64,000 bases of DNA, taken from the NCBI GenBank assembly GCA_002067405.1, contig MVRP01000001.1, positions 62,001-126,000 of the forward strand, given 5' to 3'. The notes under the pieces are model-generated. The model saw only the letters and a list, made by a program, of their open reading frames with translations, did not search any database and was not told the DNA's origin. Position 1 is the stretch's first letter. Every line of letters starts with the position of its first letter. A program made the position numbers and the translations under genes. Source of the stretch: Syntrophorhabdaceae bacterium PtaU1.Bin034. Its GTDB lineage: Bacteria; Desulfobacterota_G; Syntrophorhabdia; Syntrophorhabdales; WCHB1-27. Shown piece by piece: positions 1 to 8,095 of this stretch.

Positions 1-1992
1 CAGGTTGTCCATGAGCTGCTGTTTGTTCGAAGCTCCAAATAACGCAACAGCCGCCTTGTTAACATCGATAACCTTGATAAGTGAGGCCGCATGGCTTACT
101 GCTTCCGGGTGCTCATCAAAATACTTGCCGATGTCGCTTACCCCGGAAAGATATATCGATTCAAAGTACTCCCTGACGGCTGAAAAATCTTCCTCCCACA
201 GGGCAACAGGAGAATCGTCAAACAGGGTGCGATATCGTGTCTCGCTTATAAGGAGGGATTCCTCCGCCTGCTTGCGGTCTGTGATGTCCCTTACGATTGC
301 CTGAAGCACGATCTCGTCACCCAAAGCAACACGATTAAGACTTACCTCGGCGTCAAAAGGCGTCTGGTCGTACCTGCAATGCCTCCATTCAAATAGCTGG
401 TCCTCTCCGGCCAGTGCCCGGCGTATTCTCTCCTTGGCCTTTTCACTCGATCTGCGGCCGTCTGATTGAAAAGGTGGAGAAAAATCATAAGGGTACCTGC
501 CCGCAAGCTGTTCTTTGGTGCATTGGAACATCCTGGAGGCCACCATGTTGCAGTCGGCGAACTTGCCGTCCTTAAGAATGAATATCGCATCCTGAGCGGT
601 GTCGAACAGCGTCCTGTATTTCAGCTCGTTAGCCTGAAGTGCCTCCGTCACCCTTTTCTGTTCGGTAATTGCCCTCGCGAGCTGCAAGTTGCTGTAGCTC
701 AGTTTGGAGACAAGCGCGGAGAATTTGGAAAGGAAATTCATGAAACGGTCTACTTTATCACGGCTGAAGCGGCGTACGCGTTTGGCCGCACTGATATACT
801 GCTCCTTGTCAAATCCGTATTCCTCCGCCTGCCGGGCAAATATCTCGTAATCCACGTCTTCATCGTCGTAAAAGAACTGGCCGAAAAACACATTCCCTAC
901 GTGCTTTCCGGCGATTTTAAGAGGGGTAAAGACATCCCACATGTTGTTCTTGCACTTGTAGGCCAGGTACGTGCCTTCAGGCGGGTTTTGAGCGAAGCAG
1001 AGGTTGCTCTCGATACAGTTCCGGGCGGTTTCCGGATGGACCCGGTGATATTTGGCGCAAATATCCTCCCAGCCTGTAGATACTATGATGTTCCCTTTCC
1101 GGTCAACGATCGAAAGACCCATGTTGGTCAATTTGTAGAGCGCATCCATGCAGGATTGGATGGCAGGCGCATCGATGACATTGATCAGTTCTTCGTCGCT
1201 AATCCCGCTGCCGGGAGAAAGGATCGTGTCAAGCTTCAGTCTCAGCCGTTCCTCGCTCTCCCTGAGCGCTTTCTCGGCCCGCAAGCGCTCTGTTATATCT
1301 GACAAGGTGAAAATGAAAGAACCGTTGTCGACCGGCGCTGTCTGGGTGAGCACATCCAGAATGCTGCCGTCCTTTCTCACGAACTTGTATTCGGCCTGTC
1401 CCTGGCCGTAGAGCATCTTGCCCGTTGCCCTGAACTCTTCATCCGTCCGGAAGAACATACGGGTAGATTTACCTTTTAATTCTTCCAGGTCGTATCCGGA
1501 CATACGACAGAAGGACTCATTTACCCATTCGACAGTTCTGTCTTTCACCCGACCGATGCCTATGGGCGATGCGGCGAGGATTGCCTGAAGCGACTGCTCC
1601 GATGCTATTACCTTCTGTTCGGCAAGCTTTCGGTCAGTAACATCCTGGGCATTGATGATGAGAGAGATCTCACCTGAGCTATCTGTCACGCATTTGCTTA
1701 TGCCGTCCATATAGCGCCAGGAGCCGTTTTTATGCCGGATACGTATCTCTACACGCTTGGCCGGCACCGTCGGATTGAGCATCCGGTTCTTGATGGCCCC
1801 AAGAAAAAGCGGTACGTCGTCGGGATGGACGAATTCCAGGCTGTTCTTTCCGATCCCCTCCTCGGGCCGATACCCAAGCGATCGTTCCGCAGAAGGGCTT
1901 GTGTAACGAATTACACCAGCCGAGTCCACTATAAGGATAACGTCTGACATGTGTTCGATGAGCGTAGAGAAGTATCTGTCTGCGGGATTCAA
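1..1992 (-). CDS. Multi-PAS / PocR-domain sensor protein, 5' part only
   Basis: The frame is open from a TTG at 1992 to the window edge, giving 664 codons; the 3' end lies outside. The TTG has AGGAG seven bases upstream, and an in-frame TAG lies a few codons before it, so no longer start is possible. Domains read in order: PAS (about 5-115), PAS (125-240, ending in the typical DITERLRAEKALRESEERL linker), a PocR-type ligand domain (about 250-400, Cys-rich, with NCIESN and YKCKNNMWD), PAS (440-550) and the start of a fourth PAS. Such proteins usually end in a histidine kinase, GGDEF or other output domain, which cannot be seen here. The product is probably a cytoplasmic sensor, since no membrane segment is visible in this part. 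Its ligand is unknown. Confidence 0.85.
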   Translation of the reverse strand, partial: MNPADRYFSTLIEHMSDVILIVDSAGVIRYTSPSAERSLGYRPEEGIGKNSLEFVHPDDVPLFLGAIKNRMLNPTVPAKRVEIRIRHKNGSWRYMDGISKCVTDSSGEISLIINAQDVTDRKLAEQKVIASEQSLQAILAASPIGIGRVKDRTVEWVNESFCRMSGYDLEELKGKSTRMFFRTDEEFRATGKMLYGQGQAEYKFVRKDGSILDVLTQTAPVDNGSFIFTLSDITERLRAEKALRESEERLRLKLDTILSPGSGISDEELINVIDAPAIQSCMDALYKLTNMGLSIVDRKGNIIVSTGWEDICAKYHRVHPETARNCIESNLCFAQNPPEGTYLAYKCKNNMWDVFTPLKIAGKHVGNVFFGQFFYDDEDVDYEIFARQAEEYGFDKEQYISAAKRVRRFSRDKVDRFMNFLSKFSALVSKLSYSNLQLARAITEQKRVTEALQANELKYRTLFDTAQDAIFILKDGKFADCNMVASRMFQCTKEQLAGRYPYDFSPPFQSDGRRSSEKAKERIRRALAGEDQLFEWRHCRYDQTPFDAEVSLNRVALGDEIVLQAIVRDITDRKQAEESLLISETRYRTLFDDSPVALWEEDFSAVREYFESIYLSGVSDIGKYFDEHPEAVSHAASLIKVIDVNKAAVALFGASNKQQLMDNL

Positions 1993-2311
1993 CCGGCTGC
2001 TCCTGAAGGAGACCTATGCTGCAGGATTTCCAGGACGCCTGCGGGTGCGGAATGGAGGACTGGGTGAAGGAATTTCATGCCTTACCTCGAAGACAGACGG
2101 GAGGCCTACCAGGCCGAGGCCCTGGCGCTCGTAACCGACCTCAACCGTAAAGTACTCCAATAAGTTTTCGTCCGGTTTAAAAATGTCTTAAGTCACGTCA
2201 GGATTATATTATTTTTTAAAGGAGAATTGACAATAAACGTCCGTGTTCCAAGGAGGGAAGAAACAGGTGGGATCGTGCATTCGAGGCAATGAACACCTAT
2301 AATTATCTTAT
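1993..2311. other. Spacer between sensor and hypothetical gene
   Basis: Besides the decayed small frame at 2016-2163 this spacer holds an AT-rich block. On the minus strand it contains a perfect TATAAT (2208-2203) with TTGTCA 19 bases upstream (2233-2228). That spacing is longer than usual, so it is only a weak promoter candidate for the sensor gene, with a leader of about 200 bases. A good Shine-Dalgarno-like AAGGAGG at about 2251 (plus strand) precedes only an 11-codon frame. Confidence 0.3.
2016..2163 (+). pseudogene. Small frameshifted reading frame
   Basis: An ATG at 2016 with AAGGAG four bases upstream starts a coding-like stretch (MLQDFQDACGCGMEDWVKEF). This then loses coding character, while the frame from 2077 continues with equally protein-like sequence (MPYLEDRREAYQ...) to a TAA at 2161-2163. 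Joining the two frames would give a product of roughly 49 residues. The simplest reading is a small gene with one indel. A sequencing error or two chance frames are alternatives. I do not recognise the family. Its start region lies just upstream of the divergent sensor's start. Confidence 0.3.
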
Positions 2312-2692
2312 ATGAATCAGGCTGATAGTTTTGACGTTCGTTTCAACGAATTTCGCGAGTCGATAAGAAGAATTGCCGAAGAGAGCGCCCGAGAAGGGGA
2401 AAAGCATCTGGAGCAGGATGAACATTCCCTTGAGCTCGCTTTTCATGAAGGCGAAACGGGAAGTTTCGAACTGGCCCTGGATTACCTGAACGAGATAGCG
2501 GAAAAATCACCTTCGATTCCTGCAAACAGCATCGAGGAGGCCTACGTCGGTCTTCTCCTTTCATACAAGAGAATGAAGGGTAATCTTTCTGCCCTCGATA
2601 GAATCCTGAAGACCATGCAAGAAACCTTTGAATTGCCGACAGAGGAGGAACTCGAGCGGGGTCGGGGAGAACCTGAGGCGCGGATAAAATAA
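2312..2692 (+). CDS. Hypothetical acidic helical protein
   Basis: A 126-residue, acidic, probably all-helical protein. The segment around residues 45-110 (GSFELALDYLNEIAEKSPS... then SYKRMKGNLSALDRILKTM) resembles paired helices of a TPR-like fold, but I recognise no family. There is no signal peptide, membrane segment or Cys cluster. No good Shine-Dalgarno site precedes the ATG, so start and reality are less certain than for neighbouring genes. It converges with the DUF3343 gene. The 49-base gap contains an inverted repeat, CCGGT-TG-ACCGG (2715-2726), without a T-tract. Confidence 0.6.
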   Translation: MNQADSFDVRFNEFRESIRRIAEESAREGEKHLEQDEHSLELAFHEGETGSFELALDYLNEIAEKSPSIPANSIEEAYVGLLLSYKRMKGNLSALDRILKTMQETFELPTEEELERGRGEPEARIK

Positions 2693-2741
2693 CCGCTGTG
2701 CCCGTCAGCACCGGCCGGTTGACCGGAAAGAAAAGCCTGCG

Positions 2742-3002
2742 CTATGGTTCCTTGTTGCGTTTTCCCGGCTTGTACTCTACGCCGTCAAAGAGGAAGCATC
2801 TAATATTCTTCATATCACCGAGAAGGTCAACCAGTGTTTTGATCGAAGCTTTGGATTTGATACACACTCCGCAGTCCGAACTGAGGGTTCTCGGCACCGG
2901 CACCACTTCAACATCTACATCTTGGGATTTGAGGAGCTTCTCTACCCTGAGCACTTCATGGATGGTGACGAACAGAATATAGTAAGATCTATTTTGAGGC
3001 AA
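2742..3002 (-). CDS. DUF3343 putative Se/S carrier-like protein
   Basis: A small 86-residue protein with a ferredoxin-like alpha/beta look and a C-x2-C pair (SSDCGVC, about residues 41-47). It matches the DUF3343 family, which databases describe as putative Se/S carrier proteins. It is the last gene of a three-gene unit (yedF-like, cysteine desulfurase, this gene) and overlaps the desulfurase by 14 bases. The start is TTG at 3002, with GGAGGT about 11 bases upstream inside the desulfurase gene. Context suggests persulfide or selenide trafficking. The exact role is inferred, not shown by the sequence. Confidence 0.8.
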   Translation of the reverse strand: MPQNRSYYILFVTIHEVLRVEKLLKSQDVDVEVVPVPRTLSSDCGVCIKSKASIKTLVDLLGDMKNIRCFLFDGVEYKPGKRNKEP

Positions 3003-4125
3003 TACTTTTCAGGACCTCCAGCAGATGGCTGATGTGGGCGTCTTCAGTGAAATACCCTGGCGAGATGCGGATCGCGCCGCGGGGAAAGGTGCCGATAGTC
3101 TTGTGGGCGAGGGGAGAACAATGGAGACCGACCCTCACGCAGATTCCGGCCCGGTTGCATTCATATCCTACTTCGGAAGGCTCGACACCTTCGACATTAA
3201 TGAGGATCACCGGAAGACTTTTGCTATTCAGCGGTTCGCCATAGATAATGACGCCATCGATGCCCCGAAGACCTTCGACGATTCTTTCCGTGGAAATCCT
3301 TTTCCTTCTCGCTATTTCCGCCTGACCCGTTTTTTCTATAAACCGGAGACCTCCGAGAAGACCCGCGATACCCGGCGTATTCGGTGTCCCTGATTCATAT
3401 TTGTCCGGTAAGGCGTCAGGTTGCTCCGTGTATTCGGACTTGCTGCCGGTGCCCCCGAATTTCAGCGGAGTAAGCTCGATTCCTTCTCTAATATAAACCG
3501 CTCCAAGCCCCTGAATGCCGAATAAAGCCTTGTGGCAGGAGAAGCAGATGATATCGATCATGTCTTTTTGTACATCAATAGGTATGTTGCCGATGGTTTG
3601 ACATGCATCGAGGATCAGGGTGCTATTTCCGATGGCGTCTCGTATCGCGTCCAGCGGCTGGACAGACCCGATTATATTTGAACCGTGGTTGATGATAACG
3701 GCTTTCGTCCTTCTCGTCACAGTTGCCCGGAGCACCGTGAGATCCAATTCTCCTGTCTCTCGACAGGGTACCACCGACACGTCGACATTTTTCGTCTTTT
3801 GCAGGAAATCGAGGGGCCTCATAACCGAATTGTGTTCCAAGGCCGTGGTCACCACATGGTCCTTCTCTTTCAGAAGCCCCAATATCGCGAGGTTCAGAGA
3901 CTCCGTTCCGTTGCCCGTAAAAATGAGCCTTTCGGAATCCTTTCCATTAATGAAACCGGCAAGTTTTTCTCTCGCTTCATAAATAAGACGGGCCGCTTCT
4001 ACCGATAGGGGATGACCGCCCCTCCCGGGGTTCCCCCCTATTTCGGTGAGGAATCGCTGGACGGCGTTTATGGTCTCTTCCGGCTTCGGAAAGGAGGTAG
4101 CCGCGTTATCGAGGTATATTATCAA
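2989..4125 (-). CDS. Cysteine desulfurase family protein (class V aminotransferase)
   Basis: 378 residues, the full length for class V PLP cysteine desulfurase-like enzymes. It begins MIIYLDNAATSFPKP, typical of the family often found beside YedF and DUF3343. Visible motifs are the PLP-contacting TGNGTESLN, ALEHNSVMRP with the cofactor His, DACQTIGNIPIDV, and SCHKALFG with the Schiff-base Lys at about residue 200. A mobile catalytic Cys sits near the C-terminus (GLHCSPLAHKTIGT). The reaction would be removal of S (or Se) from cysteine (or selenocysteine) to a persulfide. The start is TTG overlapping the yedF stop (TTGA), so translation is probably coupled. Because of the neighbours and a Sec-containing formate dehydrogenase in this window, a role in selenium supply is plausible but inferred. 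Confidence 0.88.
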   Translation of the reverse strand: MIIYLDNAATSFPKPEETINAVQRFLTEIGGNPGRGGHPLSVEAARLIYEAREKLAGFINGKDSERLIFTGNGTESLNLAILGLLKEKDHVVTTALEHNSVMRPLDFLQKTKNVDVSVVPCRETGELDLTVLRATVTRRTKAVIINHGSNIIGSVQPLDAIRDAIGNSTLILDACQTIGNIPIDVQKDMIDIICFSCHKALFGIQGLGAVYIREGIELTPLKFGGTGSKSEYTEQPDALPDKYESGTPNTPGIAGLLGGLRFIEKTGQAEIARRKRISTERIVEGLRGIDGVIIYGEPLNSKSLPVILINVEGVEPSEVGYECNRAGICVRVGLHCSPLAHKTIGTFPRGAIRISPGYFTEDAHISHLLEVLKSIASK

Positions 4126-4694
4126 GGCTTTAAGACTGTGGTTGACTCTGTGAGGGATGTGACGATTTCAAACATGTTGCTTATTCTGCCAACTTTCAGC
4201 TTCTCTTTTAGATGGTAAAAGTCGAGACACGTGCCGCATGAAAGGATCTCGACCCCAAGGTTTTCCAACTCCTGTAACTGGGCCAGCAGCTCGGAGCCTT
4301 CGGACGTAAGTTTCACTCCGGCGTTTACAAAAATGATTCGCCACGGCAAAGGGTTAAGTTCCTTCAACGTGAAGATAAAGGACTTCATTAGTATGGCGCC
4401 TAGCTGATCATCACCCCGGCCCAGCGTTTGGGCGTTGATAAAAGCGGTCACCTTCTTTTCCTGCTTTACCTCGGAAACCAACGTTTCTATTTTACCGACC
4501 ACGAAAATATCCTCTCCCTGCGCATCAATGCTCACCCGGTATCCCTTTGATTCGAGAAATCTCTTCACGTTCTCGCGAGACACGTCATTGTCAACTGCGA
4601 CCTTCAAATCTGTCGGAGCATGTGACTCAATAGCCTTCTTAGTTTCTATGACGGGTACCGGACAGGTTTTGCCCCTGCAATCAATAAAAAACAT
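4122..4694 (-). CDS. yedF: YedF-type sulfurtransferase-like selenium metabolism protein
   Basis: 190 residues with two parts. A TusA-like domain (about 1-75) carries the active-site CPVP motif (CRGKTCPVPVIETKKAI). A DsrE/DsrF-like domain (about 85-190) carries CGTC near its C-terminal part (ILSCGTCLDFY). This architecture is the YedF family associated with selenium metabolism (the TIGR03527 type). It begins the overlapping unit yedF-csd-DUF3343. The ATG has no strong ribosome site. A selenium rather than purely sulfur role is suggested because selenocysteine is used in formate dehydrogenase at 28324-31044; selD and selA/B/C are not in the window. Confidence 0.85.
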   Translation of the reverse strand: MFFIDCRGKTCPVPVIETKKAIESHAPTDLKVAVDNDVSRENVKRFLESKGYRVSIDAQGEDIFVVGKIETLVSEVKQEKKVTAFINAQTLGRGDDQLGAILMKSFIFTLKELNPLPWRIIFVNAGVKLTSEGSELLAQLQELENLGVEILSCGTCLDFYHLKEKLKVGRISNMFEIVTSLTESTTVLKP

Positions 4695-4758
4695 AGCTAT
4701 AGTCTAAACGATAATGGGAGATTTGGCAAATAGCGTTTGTGAATAACAACAATGAAAG

Positions 4759-5433
4759 TTATAGAAAGGGCGACTCGACGATCTCCACACTAAATTCTTT
4801 GGTTTTTCCCGAATAAGCCTCAGGGAACACAATCGAGAAAGGCAGCTCCCGGTTCTTGTGTAGCACGAACGCTCCCACGTCGGACAGTCTGAAATCCGTT
4901 ATCCTCTTTTGAATCTCCGATATATTCATCTGCTGGATTTCATCCTTCGAAAAGGAAAGACCGGCAAGGGCACGATGCTCTCCCAGTACTACGCCGCGAG
5001 CATCGAAAAGCTTTGCTTTCACGATAAGGTATTTTCGTGCCTTCGTCGACCCGTTGACAACGGAGCCTCTGATAACGAAAGCCCATCCGTCCTTCAACAC
5101 CGTCTCCTGTCCCTCCATCTTCTGGATGCGGAGCCACCTGTCCCCTGCCCCGAGATGGTTGACCCAGTACACGTAGAAAGACAGGGCAAGAACGACGAGC
5201 ACCGCCAAGGAGACGGCAAGCACGACTACCTTTCTGCGCCCGTTCCTCCGGCCTACTCCCTCCTCAACAACGAGCGGGGCGGGCGGCATCTGATCGCCTT
5301 GTTTACCGTCGAAATCCTGCTCGTAGACAAACACATGCTTACATTGGGAACATCGCATTTTTTGGTACGGGGATTTGACCAGTCCGTCTTCAAGCCTAAA
5401 CTTACTTTTGCAAGAAGGGCAGGTAACGATCAT
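4759..5433 (-). CDS. MJ0042 zinc-ribbon / DUF3426 membrane protein
   Basis: 224 residues. The N-terminus has two CxxC knuckles (CPSCKSKFRL and CSQCKHVFVY), the MJ0042-type zinc ribbon. A linker and one hydrophobic segment (about 68-90, VVVLAVSLAVLVVLALSFYV) follow. The C-terminal half is beta-rich and extracytoplasmic, resembling DUF3426. Its function is unknown. A GAGG site seven bases before the ATG supports the start. It lies after the etfA terminator, so it is probably transcribed separately from the acyl-CoA operon, possibly with the yedF unit 64 bases downstream. Confidence 0.8.
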   Translation of the reverse strand: MIVTCPSCKSKFRLEDGLVKSPYQKMRCSQCKHVFVYEQDFDGKQGDQMPPAPLVVEEGVGRRNGRRKVVVLAVSLAVLVVLALSFYVYWVNHLGAGDRWLRIQKMEGQETVLKDGWAFVIRGSVVNGSTKARKYLIVKAKLFDARGVVLGEHRALAGLSFSKDEIQQMNISEIQKRITDFRLSDVGAFVLHKNRELPFSIVFPEAYSGKTKEFSVEIVESPFL

Positions 5434-5449
5434 GCAAAAACCTCGCAGA

Positions 5450-5476
5450 AAAAAGAAGAGGGGGGGATCCCCCCTC
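5450..5476 (-). terminator. Rho-independent terminator after etfA
   Basis: Immediately downstream of the etfA stop the minus strand reads a G6-AT-C6 palindrome (GGGGGGATCCCCCC, 5461-5474) followed by TTCTTTTTTC. This is a classical GC hairpin with a U-tract and closes the thiolase-crotonase-etfBA transcript. Confidence 0.85.
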
Positions 5477-5478
5477 CC

Positions 5479-6477
5479 TTACTTATTCAGCTTCTTCTTG
5501 AATTCGTCCACGAGCTTGGGTACAACCTGGTTGTAGTCGCCCACTATACCGTAGGAAGCAATCTTGAAAATAGGGGCCTCGGCATCTTTGTTGATCGCGA
5601 CGATGCAATCAGATGTCCTCATCCCTGCCAGATGCTGAATGGCGCCGGAGATACCGCATGCAATGTAGATTTTCGGCTTGACGGTTTTTCCTGTCTGGCC
5701 TACCTGATGCTCAACCGATATCCAGCCCGAGTCGACTGCCGCACGGGAAGCGCCAACTGCTCCACCCAGAACGTCTGCGAGCGCCTTAACAACGTTGAAG
5801 CCTTCAGCCTTGCCCATTCCTCTGCCGCCCGATACGATGATATCGGCCTCAACAAGGTTGACCGCTGATTCGGATTGCATGAACTGGACAATCTTGGACC
5901 TGATATCGTCTTCGGCGATGGCGAACGAGTCTTTAATGACTTCCGCGCTCTTCGACGCATCCTTCGCCGGCATCTCAAAGACCTTCGGCCGTACTGTCGC
6001 CAACTGCGGCTTCGACTTCTCGTTTACGTAGGTCGCCAGGTAGCTGCCGCCAAAAGCCGCCCTCGTGATCTTCATCGCCTTTGAACCGCCATCGATGGCA
6101 AGGCCGATGGCATCGGCGCCAAAACCTACATCAGCCAGGGCTGCTGTTGCTGCTGCCAGATCGGATCCCTGTGTGGTCGATCTGAAAAGCATGATGTCCG
6201 GCTTGTAGTTGGCGGCCAGGGCTGCCGCTGCTTTTGAATAGGCATCGGGCCTGAAGCCTTTGAAGGAGGAGCCGCTTACCGTATAGACCTTGCTGGCCCC
6301 GTAATAACCCGCTTCTTTGGCGATCTCATCCGCATTCTCTCCGATAACGAAAGCGCACGCCTTGGAGCCAAGCTCGCCGGCAAGCTTCTGGGCAACGCCA
6401 AGGAGCTCGAACGACATGGGCGTTGTCACGCCGTCTTTGTGCTCTATATATACCCATACATCATTGTAGTCTGCCAT
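5479..6477 (-). CDS. etfA: Electron transfer flavoprotein alpha subunit
   Basis: 332 residues, usual length. The C-terminal FAD domain is clear: RAAVDSGWIS, then QVGQTGKTVKPKIYIACG and ISGAIQHLAGM, ending at the conserved D-Y-x-x-V-V-P-K-L region. EtfA with EtfB carries electrons from acyl-CoA dehydrogenases (or related flavoenzymes) toward membrane or bifurcating partners. AAGGAGGAG before the ATG supports the start. It is last in the operon thiolase, crotonase, etfB, etfA, 13 bases after etfB. No acyl-CoA dehydrogenase lies in the window, so the electron donor must be encoded elsewhere. Confidence 0.96.
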   Translation of the reverse strand: MADYNDVWVYIEHKDGVTTPMSFELLGVAQKLAGELGSKACAFVIGENADEIAKEAGYYGASKVYTVSGSSFKGFRPDAYSKAAAALAANYKPDIMLFRSTTQGSDLAAATAALADVGFGADAIGLAIDGGSKAMKITRAAFGGSYLATYVNEKSKPQLATVRPKVFEMPAKDASKSAEVIKDSFAIAEDDIRSKIVQFMQSESAVNLVEADIIVSGGRGMGKAEGFNVVKALADVLGGAVGASRAAVDSGWISVEHQVGQTGKTVKPKIYIACGISGAIQHLAGMRTSDCIVAINKDAEAPIFKIASYGIVGDYNQVVPKLVDEFKKKLNK

Positions 6478-6490
6478 TGTAGTCTCCTCC

Positions 6491-7288
6491 TTATTTAATA
6501 ACTTTCAGGTCGATGAGCTTACCGACGAGCGCGTTGGCGACCTCGTCAAGTTCGCCCTGCAGCATTTCGCCTGCAGTTCTTGGAGGCGGAGTTGTCAGTT
6601 CGATAACCTTACCGTGTGCTCCGGCTGCTCCCACTTTGCCCGCATCTGCACCGATCTCACCGGCATTCCAGACCGGAATCGGGATCTTGGATGCTTTTCT
6701 GATACCCATGAGATTCGGGAGCCTCGGCTCATTGATACCTTTTGCCACGGATACGACGGCAGGCAGTTTTGCCTCGACGACTTCAAGACCACCCTCAATA
6801 GCCTTCTGGACTTTTATCTTCTTGGCACCTGCATCGATCTCTTCCACCTTCCACACATAATTCAGCTGGGAGAAGCCGAGACGGGCTGCGATCTGCGAGC
6901 TTACCGCGCCCGTGCTTCCATCGGTCGACTGCTTGCCGCAGAAGACGACATCCACATCACCGATCTTCTCAATCGCTTTCGACAGTGCATAAGAAGTTGC
7001 CAGGACGTCCGATCCGGCAAAGGCGTCATCGCTCAACTGATGGACAGCGTCGACACCAAGGGCCAAGGCGTTTCTCAGAACATCCTGAGCCTTTTCGGGA
7101 CCCATCGTGATCACGACTATTTCGGCATCATACTTCTCTTTTGTGAGAAGAGCCTCCTCAAGAGCGAACTCGTCAAAGGGATTCGTGACAGAGTCCATAC
7201 TATCCCTTTTCAGGGTGCCCTTTGGGAGGTCCCACTTTACCTCAGCTTCCGTATCGGGAACCTGTTTTAAACACACAACTATCTTCAC
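6491..7288 (-). CDS. etfB: Electron transfer flavoprotein beta subunit
   Basis: 265 residues beginning MKIVVCLKQVPDTEA, the standard EtfB opening. It includes TNPFDEFALEEAL, the GKQSTDGSTGAVSSQIAARL signature region and LPAVVSVAKGINEPRLP. It binds AMP (or a second FAD in bifurcating types) and pairs with EtfA. The start codon is GTG with AAGGAGG five bases upstream. Whether it is a bifurcating Etf cannot be decided by eye. Confidence 0.96.
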   Translation of the reverse strand: MKIVVCLKQVPDTEAEVKWDLPKGTLKRDSMDSVTNPFDEFALEEALLTKEKYDAEIVVITMGPEKAQDVLRNALALGVDAVHQLSDDAFAGSDVLATSYALSKAIEKIGDVDVVFCGKQSTDGSTGAVSSQIAARLGFSQLNYVWKVEEIDAGAKKIKVQKAIEGGLEVVEAKLPAVVSVAKGINEPRLPNLMGIRKASKIPIPVWNAGEIGADAGKVGAAGAHGKVIELTTPPPRTAGEMLQGELDEVANALVGKLIDLKVIK

Positions 7289-7311
7289 AGCGCCCTCCTT
7301 AAGATTTTTTA

Positions 7312-8094
7312 TTATTGGCCATGGTATGTGGGCGTTCTTTTTTCAAGAAATGCCAGCATACCTTCTTTTTGGTCAGCCGTACCAAAACAAAGCCCGAAGG
7401 CCTCGGCCTCGAAATCAAGTCCGGAATCGATATCCAGGGCAAGGCTCTTGTTCACGCAAGCCTTCGCCAGCCTTATCCCGATGGGTCCCGCGGCCAGCAT
7501 CTTTGCCGCGAGTTCTTGCACCGCTCCCATCAACTGATCATCAGGTACTACCTTGTTGACGAGGCCCATTTCATAGGCCTCCTGAGCTGTTATCGCCTTG
7601 CCCGTAAAAATGAGCTCCTTCGCCTTGGCAAGCCCGACCAGTTTTGCCGTCCGCTGCGTCCCTCCGAAGCCCGGCAGGATACCGAGAGTGACTTCAGGGA
7701 AACCTACCCTTGCCTTCTCGGAGGCATAAATAATGTCGCATGCCAGAGCCACTTCAAAGCCTCCCCCGAGCGCATAACCGTTAACCGCCGCAATAACCGG
7801 TTTGTTCAGTTTTTCGAGCATGGAGATAGCGAGATGGCCCTTCTGGGAAAAACTGAGCCCCTGAACCGGATTCATCGGCTGCATCTCCGCAATGTCGGCA
7901 CCGGCGACAAAAGCTTTGTTTCCTTCACCCGTGACGATGACGACCTTAATGTCATCGTTGCACTCCAGTTCCTTTGCCACCGCAAGGAGATCGTCAAGCG
8001 TGGCGGAATTGAGCGCATTAAGCGCCTTAGGCCTGTTGAACTTAACGATGCCGATGTTACCCTGTATTTCAAGAATAACGTTCTCGTAAGGCAT
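7312..8094 (-). CDS. Enoyl-CoA hydratase (crotonase family)
   Basis: 260 residues, normal for crotonases. Oxyanion-hole sequences are NKAFVAGADIAEM and ALGGGFEVALACD. Both catalytic glutamates are present (in GGGFE and in VGFPEVTLG), and GFGGTQR follows. This is the pattern of true enoyl-CoA / 3-hydroxybutyryl-CoA hydratases. It probably hydrates crotonyl-CoA or another short 2-enoyl-CoA before thiolysis by the preceding gene product. The ATG starts one base after the thiolase stop, with GGAGG in front, so the two are tightly coupled. Confidence 0.93.
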   Translation of the reverse strand: MPYENVILEIQGNIGIVKFNRPKALNALNSATLDDLLAVAKELECNDDIKVVIVTGEGNKAFVAGADIAEMQPMNPVQGLSFSQKGHLAISMLEKLNKPVIAAVNGYALGGGFEVALACDIIYASEKARVGFPEVTLGILPGFGGTQRTAKLVGLAKAKELIFTGKAITAQEAYEMGLVNKVVPDDQLMGAVQELAAKMLAAGPIGIRLAKACVNKSLALDIDSGLDFEAEAFGLCFGTADQKEGMLAFLEKRTPTYHGQ

Positions 8095-8095
8095 C

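Noticed and set aside
466..1302. Long plus-strand open frame of 278 codons
   Set aside because: It is antisense to the PAS/PocR sensor, whose minus-strand frame shows clear domains throughout.
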